From Paraglaciecola sp. MB-3u-78 (GTDB taxonomy: Bacteria > Pseudomonadota > Gammaproteobacteria > Enterobacterales > Alteromonadaceae), in NCBI RefSeq assembly GCF_002835935.1, contig NZ_PJCF01000003.1:186001-250000 (forward strand): DNA of 64,000 nt, written 5' to 3'. Each line of letters starts with the position of its first letter. Positions within the stretch are counted from its first letter, which is position 1. Below, piece after piece: positions 55,260 through 64,000 of this stretch. The notes beneath the pieces were generated by a model. It worked only from the letters and a program-made list of their open reading frames with translations, made no database searches and was not told the DNA's origin. Both the position numbers and the translations under genes were made by a program.

Positions 55260-55752
55260 AACTAATTTTGAACAGGCCTTAGCGGACCAGCTAGCCGACT
55301 TAAATAAAGAGCAACAGCCAGATAGGGATTTATGGCCGGGCATCGAGTTGGCATTGTCGAGTGAAACTTTAGAGCCATCACGTGTCGTGGTGGCAAAGAA
55401 AATGTACTTGGTGGCAGCTACGGTGGCTATGTTTGCATTGATTGGCTGGTTATCGGTTAACCAGCAGGCTGTTTCGTTAACAGGTGATGATTTGGTTGCA
55501 TCATTAAGTGCACAGCATCTAAAACAAAAAAATGCTTTATTGGTCAGATTTCAAGATCAACCTGCACTGACCCAAAATTGGCAAAACCAACTAATGGAAT
55601 TAGATGACGCTGCAGACGCGATTAAAAGGGCGTTAGAAAATGAGCCAAACAATATGGCCCTATTAAAGATGCTACAAAGTGTGCATCAACAACAAATTAA
55701 TTTAATTCAGCGCGTGCATTCACCGAAGTGGCAACAACTGTCACAAATTTAA
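55252..55752 (+). CDS. Membrane protein, probable anti-sigma factor
   Basis: The 166-residue protein has a cytoplasmic N-terminal part (FEQALADQLADLNKEQQPDR), one membrane segment (about 47-66, MYLVAATVAMFALIGWLSV) and a helical external part. The position directly after an ECF sigma gene suggests that it binds the sigma factor. It has no zinc motif. The role is inferred from context. Confidence 0.72.
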   Translation: MSKTNFEQALADQLADLNKEQQPDRDLWPGIELALSSETLEPSRVVVAKKMYLVAATVAMFALIGWLSVNQQAVSLTGDDLVASLSAQHLKQKNALLVRFQDQPALTQNWQNQLMELDDAADAIKRALENEPNNMALLKMLQSVHQQQINLIQRVHSPKWQQLSQI

Positions 55753-55779
55753 AGTGCTGAATTTTTAGGAGTATAAAGA

Positions 55780-56730
55780 ATGAAAAAGTTATTAATTTTT
55801 GCTGGGTTTCTATGCCTGAGCTGGACTGCTTTGGCTGATGAAAAGATTAACCGTTCACTGGACGTATCGAAAACCCCTTATGTGCAAATTGAGCATGTAA
55901 ATGGTTCTGCCAAGGTGATTGCTTGGGATAAATCCGAAGTTAAAGTAACAGGTACTTTAGGCGACAGAACAGAAAAGTTTATCTTTGAAAAAGACGACAA
56001 TGAAGTGCTTATCAAAGTCAAAGTAGAGAATAACCGTGGTTGGAACAACTGGGGGTCAGATAATGGCGACGATTTAGAAATATTTGTTCCTCGTCAAAGC
56101 AAAGTGTACTACAGCGCAGTCAATGCTGATGTTGAACTAGTACAAGTGCGCGGTGGCGCAAGAGTTGAAACAGTGAACGGCGCTATTGATGTAAAAGAGT
56201 TGGCTGGGCGTATACGTCTCGAGTCAGTCAATGGTCGAATAACAGCCTCTAGTTTAGAGGGAGACGTAAAGATAGATACTGTTAACGGCACAATTGAGTC
56301 CCGTAGTTCAAAAGGAAAAGAAGACTCCTACGAGTCGGTGAACGGCAATATTGAAGTCTTTAGTGAGAGTGGCGATATCAATGTAGAAACCGTTAATGGT
56401 GATATTGGCTTAGAGCTTGGCAAGGTCAATCAGTTGAATATGGATACCGTAAATGGCACGATAGACGTGAGGTTGGAACTTGCTGAAAATGGTGAAATTG
56501 AAGCGTCATCAGTAGGTGGCTCGATTCGTCTTTATTTACAAAGCGATGTATCTGCCAGATTCGATATTGAAGGTCATGCTGGTGGCAATATTACTAATAA
56601 TTTATCTGCTGATAAAATGCAAAAAGCGAAGTATGGCCCTAATCGTTGGTTAAAGTTCTCTGTAAATGGCGGCAGTGCAAAAGTGAATGTGTCAACTGTG
56701 AGTGGTAGGGTGAAGTTGGATAAGAAGTAG
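55780..56730 (+). CDS. DUF4097-family beta-helix repeat protein, exported
   Basis: The 316-residue protein has a signal peptide (LLIFAGFLCLSWTALADE) followed by at least seven repeats centred on VNG with an acidic or hydrophobic pattern (EHVNGSAKVI, ETVNGAIDV, ESVNGRITA, DTVNGTIES, ESVNGNIEV, ETVNGDIGL, DTVNGTIDV), each about 17-22 residues. This builds a right-handed beta-solenoid in the periplasm or at the surface. It is the third gene of the sigma operon; its function is unknown. Confidence 0.9.
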   Translation: MKKLLIFAGFLCLSWTALADEKINRSLDVSKTPYVQIEHVNGSAKVIAWDKSEVKVTGTLGDRTEKFIFEKDDNEVLIKVKVENNRGWNNWGSDNGDDLEIFVPRQSKVYYSAVNADVELVQVRGGARVETVNGAIDVKELAGRIRLESVNGRITASSLEGDVKIDTVNGTIESRSSKGKEDSYESVNGNIEVFSESGDINVETVNGDIGLELGKVNQLNMDTVNGTIDVRLELAENGEIEASSVGGSIRLYLQSDVSARFDIEGHAGGNITNNLSADKMQKAKYGPNRWLKFSVNGGSAKVNVSTVSGRVKLDKK

Positions 56731-56745
56731 CATTTGATATAAAAA

Positions 56746-56768
56746 AGTCCGATAGTTAATATCGGGCT
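56746..56768 (+). terminator. Hairpin after the DUF4097 gene
   Basis: AGTCCGATA-GTTAA-TATCGGGCT has one G-T pair and no strong T run after it. It is a moderate terminator candidate. Confidence 0.45.
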
Positions 56769-57205
56769 GTTCAGTCAAAGCTAAGTAAATACCTCACCAT
56801 TAAAAATACTGCTCCTAGTCTAATGGTATAGCAACTTCCCCAATGTTGTGTTGCAGCAAGATCATATCTCCTAGGCTTATCGTCAAGAGGTTATCAATAC
56901 TGTGCTGGTTAATAAATATCTAAAAAATATGGCTCTGGAAAAAGCCAATCATCGTGCACATATCAGTCAATATCACTTTGCTGACATTTAGTAGGATAGG
57001 TAAGACTTTTCTTTTGGGGGATGATGCTATTGACTGGGAGTGTAGTGGACAGAAGCACTATATAAGGTTTAGGGCTGACATGAATTGTGTTCGAATTAGC
57101 ACATTACTATTTATACAAATCATTAAGCAAAAAGAACTAAGCAAAAAAAACCACAAATTTAACTTGTGGGTTTAGCTTATTACTTTCAAATAAGTTTATT
57201 GATGT
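56769..57205. other. Intergenic stretch
   Basis: I see no supported gene. AAACCCACAAGTTAAATTTGTGGTTTTTTTT, read leftward at about 57145-57175, resembles an imperfect terminator hairpin for the TonB-receptor fragment. Confidence 0.35.
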
Positions 57206-58057
57206 TTAGAATTTCGCGTTAAAACGAACACTAAATCTTCGACCTAATCTCTCATCAAGACCAAAGTGACCTGCTGCAAAACCAATAGTGCCAGCACCGT
57301 CTGGTTTACGATCAAGTAGATTTTGAAGATTCACCTGAACCGAAGCAGATTCAGTTATAGTGTAACTAACACTCAAGTCATGAATGAAGCGAGCATCAGT
57401 TTTATTGCCAAAGCTGCCTGAATATACACCGTCAGCATCTTCAGTATAGTTAGCAGAATATAAAGTCTGGTCTAGTGAATCAATTTTCACAGCATCCTGC
57501 CAGCGCATTCTGTGGCTCACAAGAAAGTCTTCAATTTCAAGGTTGTAGTAATCTACAGCAATCTGCAAACCTTCAACATAGTCAGGTGTATATATTAATC
57601 CGATAGAATACGAATCGTTGGTTTCAGGCTCCAAATCTGGATTCCCAGATATTAAACCACCAGAAATAGTACCGTCTTGGATATCTGATACAAAAGTAGT
57701 TGTATCAATACCAAGTGATTCACAGTTTGCTTTACGCACCGATGGATTCGGCCCTAAACCAACAGTACGACTATCACAAGGATCAGCACCATTAATAAAT
57801 GATTGTTGCTCAGGTTGGAACAATTCATTAATCGACGGGTTACGGAAGGCCGATGCAAGTGTGGCTCGTATCGCTAAATCGTTATTAACTCCCCATTTTA
57901 AACTTGCTTGGTAAACATCAGCGTCAGTGGTGCGGTTATCGAAGCCAGCAGGTACGTTGGTAGTAAAATCTTGAATTCTGTAAGCGCCACTAAATTCAAA
58001 GGATTGAACAAACGATATTTTGTTGTCTTGATTTGGCGAGTAGTCTTTCTTAAACAT
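57206..58057 (-). pseudogene. TonB-dependent receptor, C-terminal third only
   Basis: The 283 residues cover the end of a TonB receptor barrel: RATLASAFRNPSINELFQPE, SGNPDLEPETNDSYSIGLIY, VNLQNLLDRKPDG and the final RFNAKF. The signal peptide, plug and first two thirds are missing. The fragment begins eight bases after the ispB stop, so a deletion has fused it to that gene. A functional product is unlikely. Confidence 0.85.
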
Positions 58058-58065
58058 AATTTATG

Positions 58066-59037
58066 TCATGCTGCACGCTCAACTGCGATGGTTGCTAATC
58101 CGATCAATGCGTCTTTATAATGTGACATAGGTAAAATGGCTAAAGCTTGAATGGCTTTTTCTGATGCGTCAATTGCCTGTTTTTTTGTGTACTCTAATGC
58201 GCCTGTTTCTTTCATTGATGACATGATTTTGGCAAAATTTTCCATTCCATCACCAGTTTCAATCGCACGTTTAATGGTCTCTGTCTGTTCTTTTGAGCCG
58301 TTCCACATAGCATAAAGTAAAGGTAATGTTGGTTTGCCCTCAGCTAAATCATCCCCCACATTCTTACCCATTGCTTCTGGATCTGCTGCATAGTCAAGCA
58401 TGTCGTCTACTAATTGGAAGGCGGTGCCCAAGTATTTTCCATACTCTTGCATAGCGAGTTCGATTTCTTCATTTTGATCCGTTAATACAGCAGCAAGTAA
58501 AGTAGCGGCTTCAAATAAACGCGCCGTTTTGCTGTAAATTACCTGCATATAGCTTTCTTCGCTAGTTTTTGGATCGTTACAGTTCATTAATTGAAGAACC
58601 TCACCTTCAGCTATCACATTGGTCGCATCAGACAAAATTTGCATTACGCGCATACTTTTTAAGCTAACCATCATTTGAAATGAGCGGGTGTAGAGAAAGT
58701 CTCCTACTAATACGCTGGCTTGATTACCAAACACGGCATTGGCTGTTTCTTGACCGCGACGCATAGTGGACTCATCAACTACGTCATCGTGCAGTAAGGT
58801 GGCAGTGTGAATAAACTCGATTATGGCGGCTAAGGTATGATGCTGATCTGTTTGAATATTAAGGGCTCTTGCAGCAAGTACAGTCAAAAGGGGTCTTAAA
58901 CGCTTGCCACCACTATTGACAATGTAAAAGCCTAACTGGTTAATCAAAGATACTTCTGAATCAACCTGTTGTTGGATTAACTCGTTTACCGCCAGCATAT
59001 CTTTATAAGCGAGTTGATTAATCGTTTCTAATTTCAT
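58066..59037 (-). CDS. ispB: Octaprenyl diphosphate synthase
   Basis: The 323-residue protein has both aspartate-rich prenyltransferase motifs, LLHDDVVDEST and QLVDDMLDYA. It makes the ubiquinone/menaquinone side chain by adding isopentenyl units. The ATG at 59037 (MKLETINQ) is chosen; the frame is open to 59055. It is divergent from rplU, as in many gammaproteobacteria. Confidence 0.96.
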   Translation of the reverse strand: MKLETINQLAYKDMLAVNELIQQQVDSEVSLINQLGFYIVNSGGKRLRPLLTVLAARALNIQTDQHHTLAAIIEFIHTATLLHDDVVDESTMRRGQETANAVFGNQASVLVGDFLYTRSFQMMVSLKSMRVMQILSDATNVIAEGEVLQLMNCNDPKTSEESYMQVIYSKTARLFEAATLLAAVLTDQNEEIELAMQEYGKYLGTAFQLVDDMLDYAADPEAMGKNVGDDLAEGKPTLPLLYAMWNGSKEQTETIKRAIETGDGMENFAKIMSSMKETGALEYTKKQAIDASEKAIQALAILPMSHYKDALIGLATIAVERAA

Positions 59038-59290
59038 ACTGCCATTTTTACCCATTTTTTAATGAAGTTGAGTTGCGCGATGTAAATCCACAAGGGGATT
59101 TTACAGAAATTTATCAGGGTATCCAGTGGCACTTTGGTTTGATACCGCGAAAAATCTAAGCTTAGATTAAAGCGTTTGATATTTAACCAAATTAATTCGG
59201 AAATGTGCTTGATTGGCGTTATCTGTTCACGTACAATTCGCCGCCTGTTTTTGAATATAAGTGTCAAGAGACACAGTGCGGAGTTTAATT

Positions 59291-59602
59291 ATGTACGCGG
59301 TTTTCCAAAGTGGTGGCAAACAACACCGTGTGGCTGAAGGTCAGACCCTTCGCCTAGAAAAAATCGAAGTGGCTCCAGGTGAGTCAATCGAATTTGATGA
59401 CATCTTAATGGTAAGTAATGGTGACGATATTAAAATTGGTACCCCTTTTATAAGTGGTAGCAAGGTTACAGCTGAAGTTGTAACGCACGGACGTGGCGAT
59501 AAAGTTAAAATCGTTAAGTTCCGTCGTCGTAAACATTCACGTACCCAAATGGGTCATCGTCAGTGGTTCACAGAAGTGAAAATCACTGGTATAAGCGCTT
59601 AA
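59291..59602 (+). CDS. rplU: 50S ribosomal protein L21
   Basis: The 103-residue protein [20 protein letters not shown] ends with the basic [20 protein letters not shown] segment and is complete. GGAG lies eight bases before the ATG. It leads the rplU-rpmA operon. Confidence 0.98.
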   Translation: MYAVFQSGGKQHRVAEGQTLRLEKIEVAPGESIEFDDILMVSNGDDIKIGTPFISGSKVTAEVVTHGRGDKVKIVKFRRRKHSRTQMGHRQWFTEVKITGISA

Positions 59603-59617
59603 TAGGAGTATATACAA

Positions 59618-59872
59618 ATGGCACATAAAAAAGCTGGTGGTAGTACTAACAACGGCCGTGATTCAGAAAGTAAACGCCTAGGTGTTAAGCGTTACGGTGG
59701 TGAGTCAGTTTTAGCCGGTAACATTATTGTTCGTCAACGTGGTACTAAATTCCACGCGGGTAACAATATGGGTATCGGTAAAGATCATACTTTATTTGCT
59801 TTATCAGATGGTAAAGTTCAGTTTGAAGTAAAAGGTCCTAAAAATCGTAAATTTGTGAGCATAATTGCTTAA
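59618..59872 (+). CDS. rpmA: 50S ribosomal protein L27
   Basis: The 84-residue protein [20 protein letters not shown], then [20 protein letters not shown], is a full L27. The N-terminal tail reaches the peptidyl-transferase centre. It lies 15 bases after rplU. Confidence 0.98.
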   Translation: MAHKKAGGSTNNGRDSESKRLGVKRYGGESVLAGNIIVRQRGTKFHAGNNMGIGKDHTLFALSDGKVQFEVKGPKNRKFVSIIA

Positions 59873-59899
59873 TTAGCAATAACTCATAGATTTTTTAAA

Positions 59900-59925
59900 A
59901 GCCCCGCTTTATGCGGGGCTTTTTG
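59900..59925 (+). terminator. Rho-independent terminator after rpmA
   Basis: AGCCCCGC-TTTAT-GCGGGGCT is followed by TTTT. Confidence 0.93.
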
Positions 59926-60008
59926 TTGAACTGGTAAAAAGTGAATCCCTTTTTAGGATTCAACAGACTATACTGGATTCAATTGAGTAACATTCAAGGT
60001 GTCGTTAA

Positions 60009-61166
<1,158 letters not shown>

Positions 61167-61184
61167 CCAATAAACGCGTCATTA

Positions 61185-62168
61185 CTATATTGTGTATGAC
61201 GCGCAATGATCTTGTAGCGATGTTTCACTGGGTACCGAGATTAAATCAAATTCAATCTGTGTTGAGAGTAAGTTTTGATCATTAGGTGCTAATTTCAACG
61301 CAGCTTTTATTAATTTTTTTGCCTCGTCGATACAGCCTTGTTGCACTAATGCATAGCCATAATTATTGAGGTATTCTGGCTTGTCAGCAGCATACTTGTA
61401 TCCTTTGCTAAACCAACTTGCCGCTTCGTCTGAAATATTCAGATAATGATTGCCCAGCAAAAAGTAAGATAACCATTCTTGAGGCCAATCTTTGGTCGCT
61501 GTGGTTAAGTGATTTAGTGCCGCTTCATTTTTGCCAACTTTGAGCATATCATGAGCCGCTTTAGTGTAAATAAATGGGTCTAAGTACCTATGAGTTTGCC
61601 CTGACTTTAACAAAGCCAATACCCAATAGTTTCCTCTTTGCCACACTCTTTCAAACAATTCGTAGGACATCTCGTGTGCTTGTGTCTCACCGGTATGTAA
61701 GATAATTTTTTTTTGTATTTGGTCATAACCAATCACTAAGGCGTAATGCCACATTGGAAACCAGGATGTCGCAACATTTTGGAAAACAATGACGGGCACA
61801 TTATTGTCAATAAGTGAAAATAGAGTCTCGAAGTCAGATTGTGTGGAGTAAGGTAACAGCCCATATGATCTGGCGGCTGATATCATTTCTAATTGTAAAC
61901 TGCCTTCTCGACCTGGGATAAATAAACTTTTCGCTATAGTTTCTGGTGTTGTCGAATGACCATAAAAATTCAATACTTCAGATAGCGTTGTGGGACCGCA
62001 AAAGAATTTTTGTTGTGGGTAAAAAGGGACATCTTTTATCAACTTGCTAGAGCTGACATTATTCAAAATAGAACCGCTAAGTCTTTCAGCTTGAGGTGTA
62101 TTTTGACAGCCTTGTAATAATAGCAGTGAACCAGTTAACGCACCGATCCACCACTTATTGTTAAGCAT
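61185..62168 (-). CDS. PA2778-like C39 cysteine peptidase with TPRs, lipoprotein
   Basis: The 327-residue protein has a lipoprotein signal (LTGSLLLLQGC), a C39 peptidase domain with the catalytic Cys in FFCGPTTLSEVLNFYG (about residue 57) and His in MWHYALVIGYD (about 142), and C-terminal tetratricopeptide repeats (about 200-310). The partner gene 15 bases upstream is PA2779-like, the usual pairing. Their substrate is not known. Confidence 0.9.
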   Translation of the reverse strand: MLNNKWWIGALTGSLLLLQGCQNTPQAERLSGSILNNVSSSKLIKDVPFYPQQKFFCGPTTLSEVLNFYGHSTTPETIAKSLFIPGREGSLQLEMISAARSYGLLPYSTQSDFETLFSLIDNNVPVIVFQNVATSWFPMWHYALVIGYDQIQKKIILHTGETQAHEMSYELFERVWQRGNYWVLALLKSGQTHRYLDPFIYTKAAHDMLKVGKNEAALNHLTTATKDWPQEWLSYFLLGNHYLNISDEAASWFSKGYKYAADKPEYLNNYGYALVQQGCIDEAKKLIKAALKLAPNDQNLLSTQIEFDLISVPSETSLQDHCASYTI

Positions 62169-62182
62169 TAAAGCTAAGCCAA

Positions 62183-62554
62183 TTATATAGGTCGGATAAA
62201 AGGATAAACGTCTGTAATACCCATTAAATCAAGCACTGCTACGACAACGAGTACCGTCACAACTGTGCCTACAATTCCCCCAGCAGGCGCTTCGTTTAAC
62301 TGCCTATTCAGCTCGTTTACCTCTTGCGGAGTCAAAGCATCTAATCTTCTTAGCGCGTCGTCCGCGCTTACGCCTAGTGCAATTAATTTAGTTTGCACAG
62401 TGGCATCATCTATCATATTTAGGACTTGTTGTTTATTGTAATTAAACTGTTGAAACTGAATAACTTGCTCAGAAGTATAAACTCCGGCTTGTGATGCCCC
62501 TGACAAAGCGAAACCTAATATGGCCGCGCAAGATAAAGACTTTAAGTATTTCAT
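62183..62554 (-). CDS. PA2779-family exported protein
   Basis: The 123-residue protein has a signal peptide (SLSCAAILGFALSGASQAG), a helical middle (ALGVSADDALRRLDALTPQE) and a C-terminal membrane segment (GIVGTVVTVLVVVAVLDLMG). The ATG at 62554 follows GGAGA. It forms a two-gene operon with the C39 peptidase and may be its substrate or partner (inference). Confidence 0.88.
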   Translation of the reverse strand: MKYLKSLSCAAILGFALSGASQAGVYTSEQVIQFQQFNYNKQQVLNMIDDATVQTKLIALGVSADDALRRLDALTPQEVNELNRQLNEAPAGGIVGTVVTVLVVVAVLDLMGITDVYPFIRPI

Positions 62555-62791
62555 TCTATCTCCAAAAAATAAATTCAATAATGACAAAGCGAGTTTTAGG
62601 CCATCAATCGCATTTTTCTAGCCTATACAAGTTAACGAATTCCATAATATATGCAACTAACGTTATATTTTACATTGCATTGCACAAAGTGTTTGCACTA
62701 TATTTTATCAACATTACATAGGTTACCCATGTCAACTGTAAGTTAAGTTGTGTAAAATTAAATGCATTATAATCGATATAAATATTCAAAA

Positions 62792-63310
62792 ATGAAGATA
62801 TCAATGATTGCTGCTATGGCCAATGACCGAGTCATTGGTGCTGATAATGCTATGCCTTGGCACTTACCTGCAGATCTAAAACATTTTAAAAAAATCACCC
62901 TCGGCAAACCTATTATTATGGGTCGTAAAACCTATGAGTCTATTGGTAAGGCTTTACCTGGACGACTAAACATAGTGGTCAGTTCTGATATGCATTTTAA
63001 GCTAGCAGATGCAACTGTGGTGCATGGTTGTGAACAGGCCATAGACATTGCAGTAGAATTTTGTAGTCAACAGAAAATCGCAGACCCAGAAGTGATGATA
63101 ATAGGCGGGGGCACCATTTATAAGCACTTCCTAGCATTTTGTAATCGACTTTATTTAACTCACATTGATTTGAAAGTCGTTGGTGATACATTTTTTCCTG
63201 ATTATGCAGCCAAATATGATTGGAAAGAATTAGAAAATGAAGCGCATCAGTCAGAGTCGCAAAACCCTTATGCCTACCGTTTTATTACTCTTGTAAAACA
63301 GGCTGTTTAG
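62792..63310 (+). CDS. folA: Dihydrofolate reductase
   Basis: The 172-residue protein MKISMIAAMANDRVIGADNA has the substrate-binding MPWHLPADLKHFKKIT, the NADPH-binding IIMGRKTYESIGKALPGR and VMIIGGGTIYKHF. It reduces dihydrofolate to tetrahydrofolate. The ATG at 62792 fits the family start; the frame is open to 62762. Its 3' end overlaps the convergent membrane-protein gene by 26 bases. Confidence 0.97.
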   Translation: MKISMIAAMANDRVIGADNAMPWHLPADLKHFKKITLGKPIIMGRKTYESIGKALPGRLNIVVSSDMHFKLADATVVHGCEQAIDIAVEFCSQQKIADPEVMIIGGGTIYKHFLAFCNRLYLTHIDLKVVGDTFFPDYAAKYDWKELENEAHQSESQNPYAYRFITLVKQAV

Positions 63311-63812
63311 GTTTTGACAGCAAAGTATAGGTATACGCGTAACCATAAATAGCGGTAATCAAAATACTAGGTGTAACGGTCAACCATAAGTTAGGTGTTT
63401 GGTTAACCCAGTTAACACTGATGGCAATGCTTGATTGGAATGCAATGGGCAACAGAGGCGCCAACAAACTGCCAGGGATGACATTGTTACTTAGATATTT
63501 TGCTGAATTATCGAGCGCTTTTTTAAAGGTTTTAAAAATAGCAATATTTTGTGAAGTCCTAGAATGCACGGTGCAGATAATTGGCACAACAAACATCAGG
63601 GATAAGTAACTTTCACCGAATTTAGACACTGATTTTTCTAAAATGAAGGTAAACAAGATGGTAATAGTTGCACTTAGGGTGCCCTGTACTAAGGCAGATC
63701 TTAGCACTAATCCCTGATCATCTGTAGCCATTGAGTTAGCCCAATATGACCAAGCAAAGTAAAAACAAAACGAGATAACCGCTGAAATAATTAGTCTGAT
63801 TGTAGAGTTCAT
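63285..63812 (-). CDS. Integral membrane protein of unknown function
   Basis: The 175-residue protein has about four membrane helices: residues about 6-25, 38-60, 68-82 (MFVVPIICTVHS) and 140-165. No catalytic motif is visible. It is convergent with folA and the 3' ends overlap. I do not recognise the family. Confidence 0.75.
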   Translation of the reverse strand: MNSTIRLIISAVISFCFYFAWSYWANSMATDDQGLVLRSALVQGTLSATITILFTFILEKSVSKFGESYLSLMFVVPIICTVHSRTSQNIAIFKTFKKALDNSAKYLSNNVIPGSLLAPLLPIAFQSSIAISVNWVNQTPNLWLTVTPSILITAIYGYAYTYTLLSKPKQPVLQE

Positions 63813-63938
63813 GATGTCATTTTGTGATGGTGAATATCATTAATCATAGTACTCACATAAATACTATCTAGCGACTGTTATCTCATTATGCTATTTTTTT
63901 GAACTACAATAGAGAATTAACTCATTAGGAATTGAAAA

Positions 63939-64000
63939 ATGGCTACAGTAACATTGCAAGGCAACGCGTTTAAGACTACAGGTCATTTACCTAAAGTAGG
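63939..64000 (+). CDS. tpx: Thiol peroxidase, N-terminal part (cut by window edge)
   Basis: The first 20 residues, ATVTLQGNAFKTTGHLPKVG after the initiator Met, match the start of Tpx peroxiredoxins, which reduce hydroperoxides with thioredoxin. AGGA lies eight bases before the ATG. The catalytic cysteine lies outside the window. Confidence 0.85.
   Translation, partial: MATVTLQGNAFKTTGHLPKV

Noticed and set aside
56954-57175. 73-codon rightward open frame
   Set aside because: No recognisable family, poor ribosome site, and composition like the surrounding non-coding DNA.

Overview
The window comes from a marine gammaproteobacterium, most likely an Alteromonadales member close to Paraglaciecola/Glaciecola. 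The basis is protein style only: groES-groEL, rpsF-rpsR-rplI, ispB divergent from rplU-rpmA-obgE, folA, tpx, a PA2778/PA2779 pair, many TonB-dependent receptors and an arylsulfatase. The sequence is AT-rich. I cannot name the species.

Layout. 0-15 kb is metabolic: an alcohol dehydrogenase (cut by the window edge) behind a perfect FNR box, two tandem-domain universal stress proteins, a sulfatase with a divergent LysR regulator, an AraC regulator divergent from a Baeyer-Villiger monooxygenase / short-chain dehydrogenase / esterase operon, and a 1437-residue SNF2 helicase. 15-37 kb is accessory and heavily broken: a small toxin-antitoxin pair, an AbiEi-like/Fic fusion preceded by four spaced direct repeats, a diguanylate cyclase, a TonB receptor with a broken MFS transporter and a Crp/Fnr-type regulator, an IS1182 remnant, a Y1/REP-type transposase element, an IS91 remnant, and pieces of a TOTE-type primase-helicase in three places. 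Three copies of the groEL 3' end (26.9, 33.2 and 37.4 kb), each with its own hairpin and nearby ATGCAA-rich arms, suggest serial integration at the end of groEL. The element nearest groEL carries a SET-domain methyltransferase and an ATP-grasp ligase in one transcription unit, which is the best candidate here for an undescribed system.

37-42 kb returns to chromosomal genes: groEL, groES with a sigma-32 promoter, a MipA-like porin, a Sel1-repeat protein and a frameshifted lipoprotein. 42-52 kb is a second accessory block: four toxin-antitoxin modules in about 3.2 kb (Phd/ParE, ParD/ParE, HigB/HigA, VapB/VapC), an intact IS66-family insertion with an 8-bp target duplication, dispersed hairpin repeats, and a leucine-rich-repeat ROCO GTPase split by a one-base frameshift in a T run. 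52-64 kb is mostly core: ribosomal proteins, a MOSC protein, an ECF sigma / membrane protein / DUF4097 operon, a TonB-receptor fragment abutting ispB, rplU-rpmA-obgE, a C39 peptidase pair, folA and the start of tpx.

No rRNA, tRNA, CRISPR array or phage structural genes were seen. No tyrosine or serine integrase was found, although attachment-like repeats are present.
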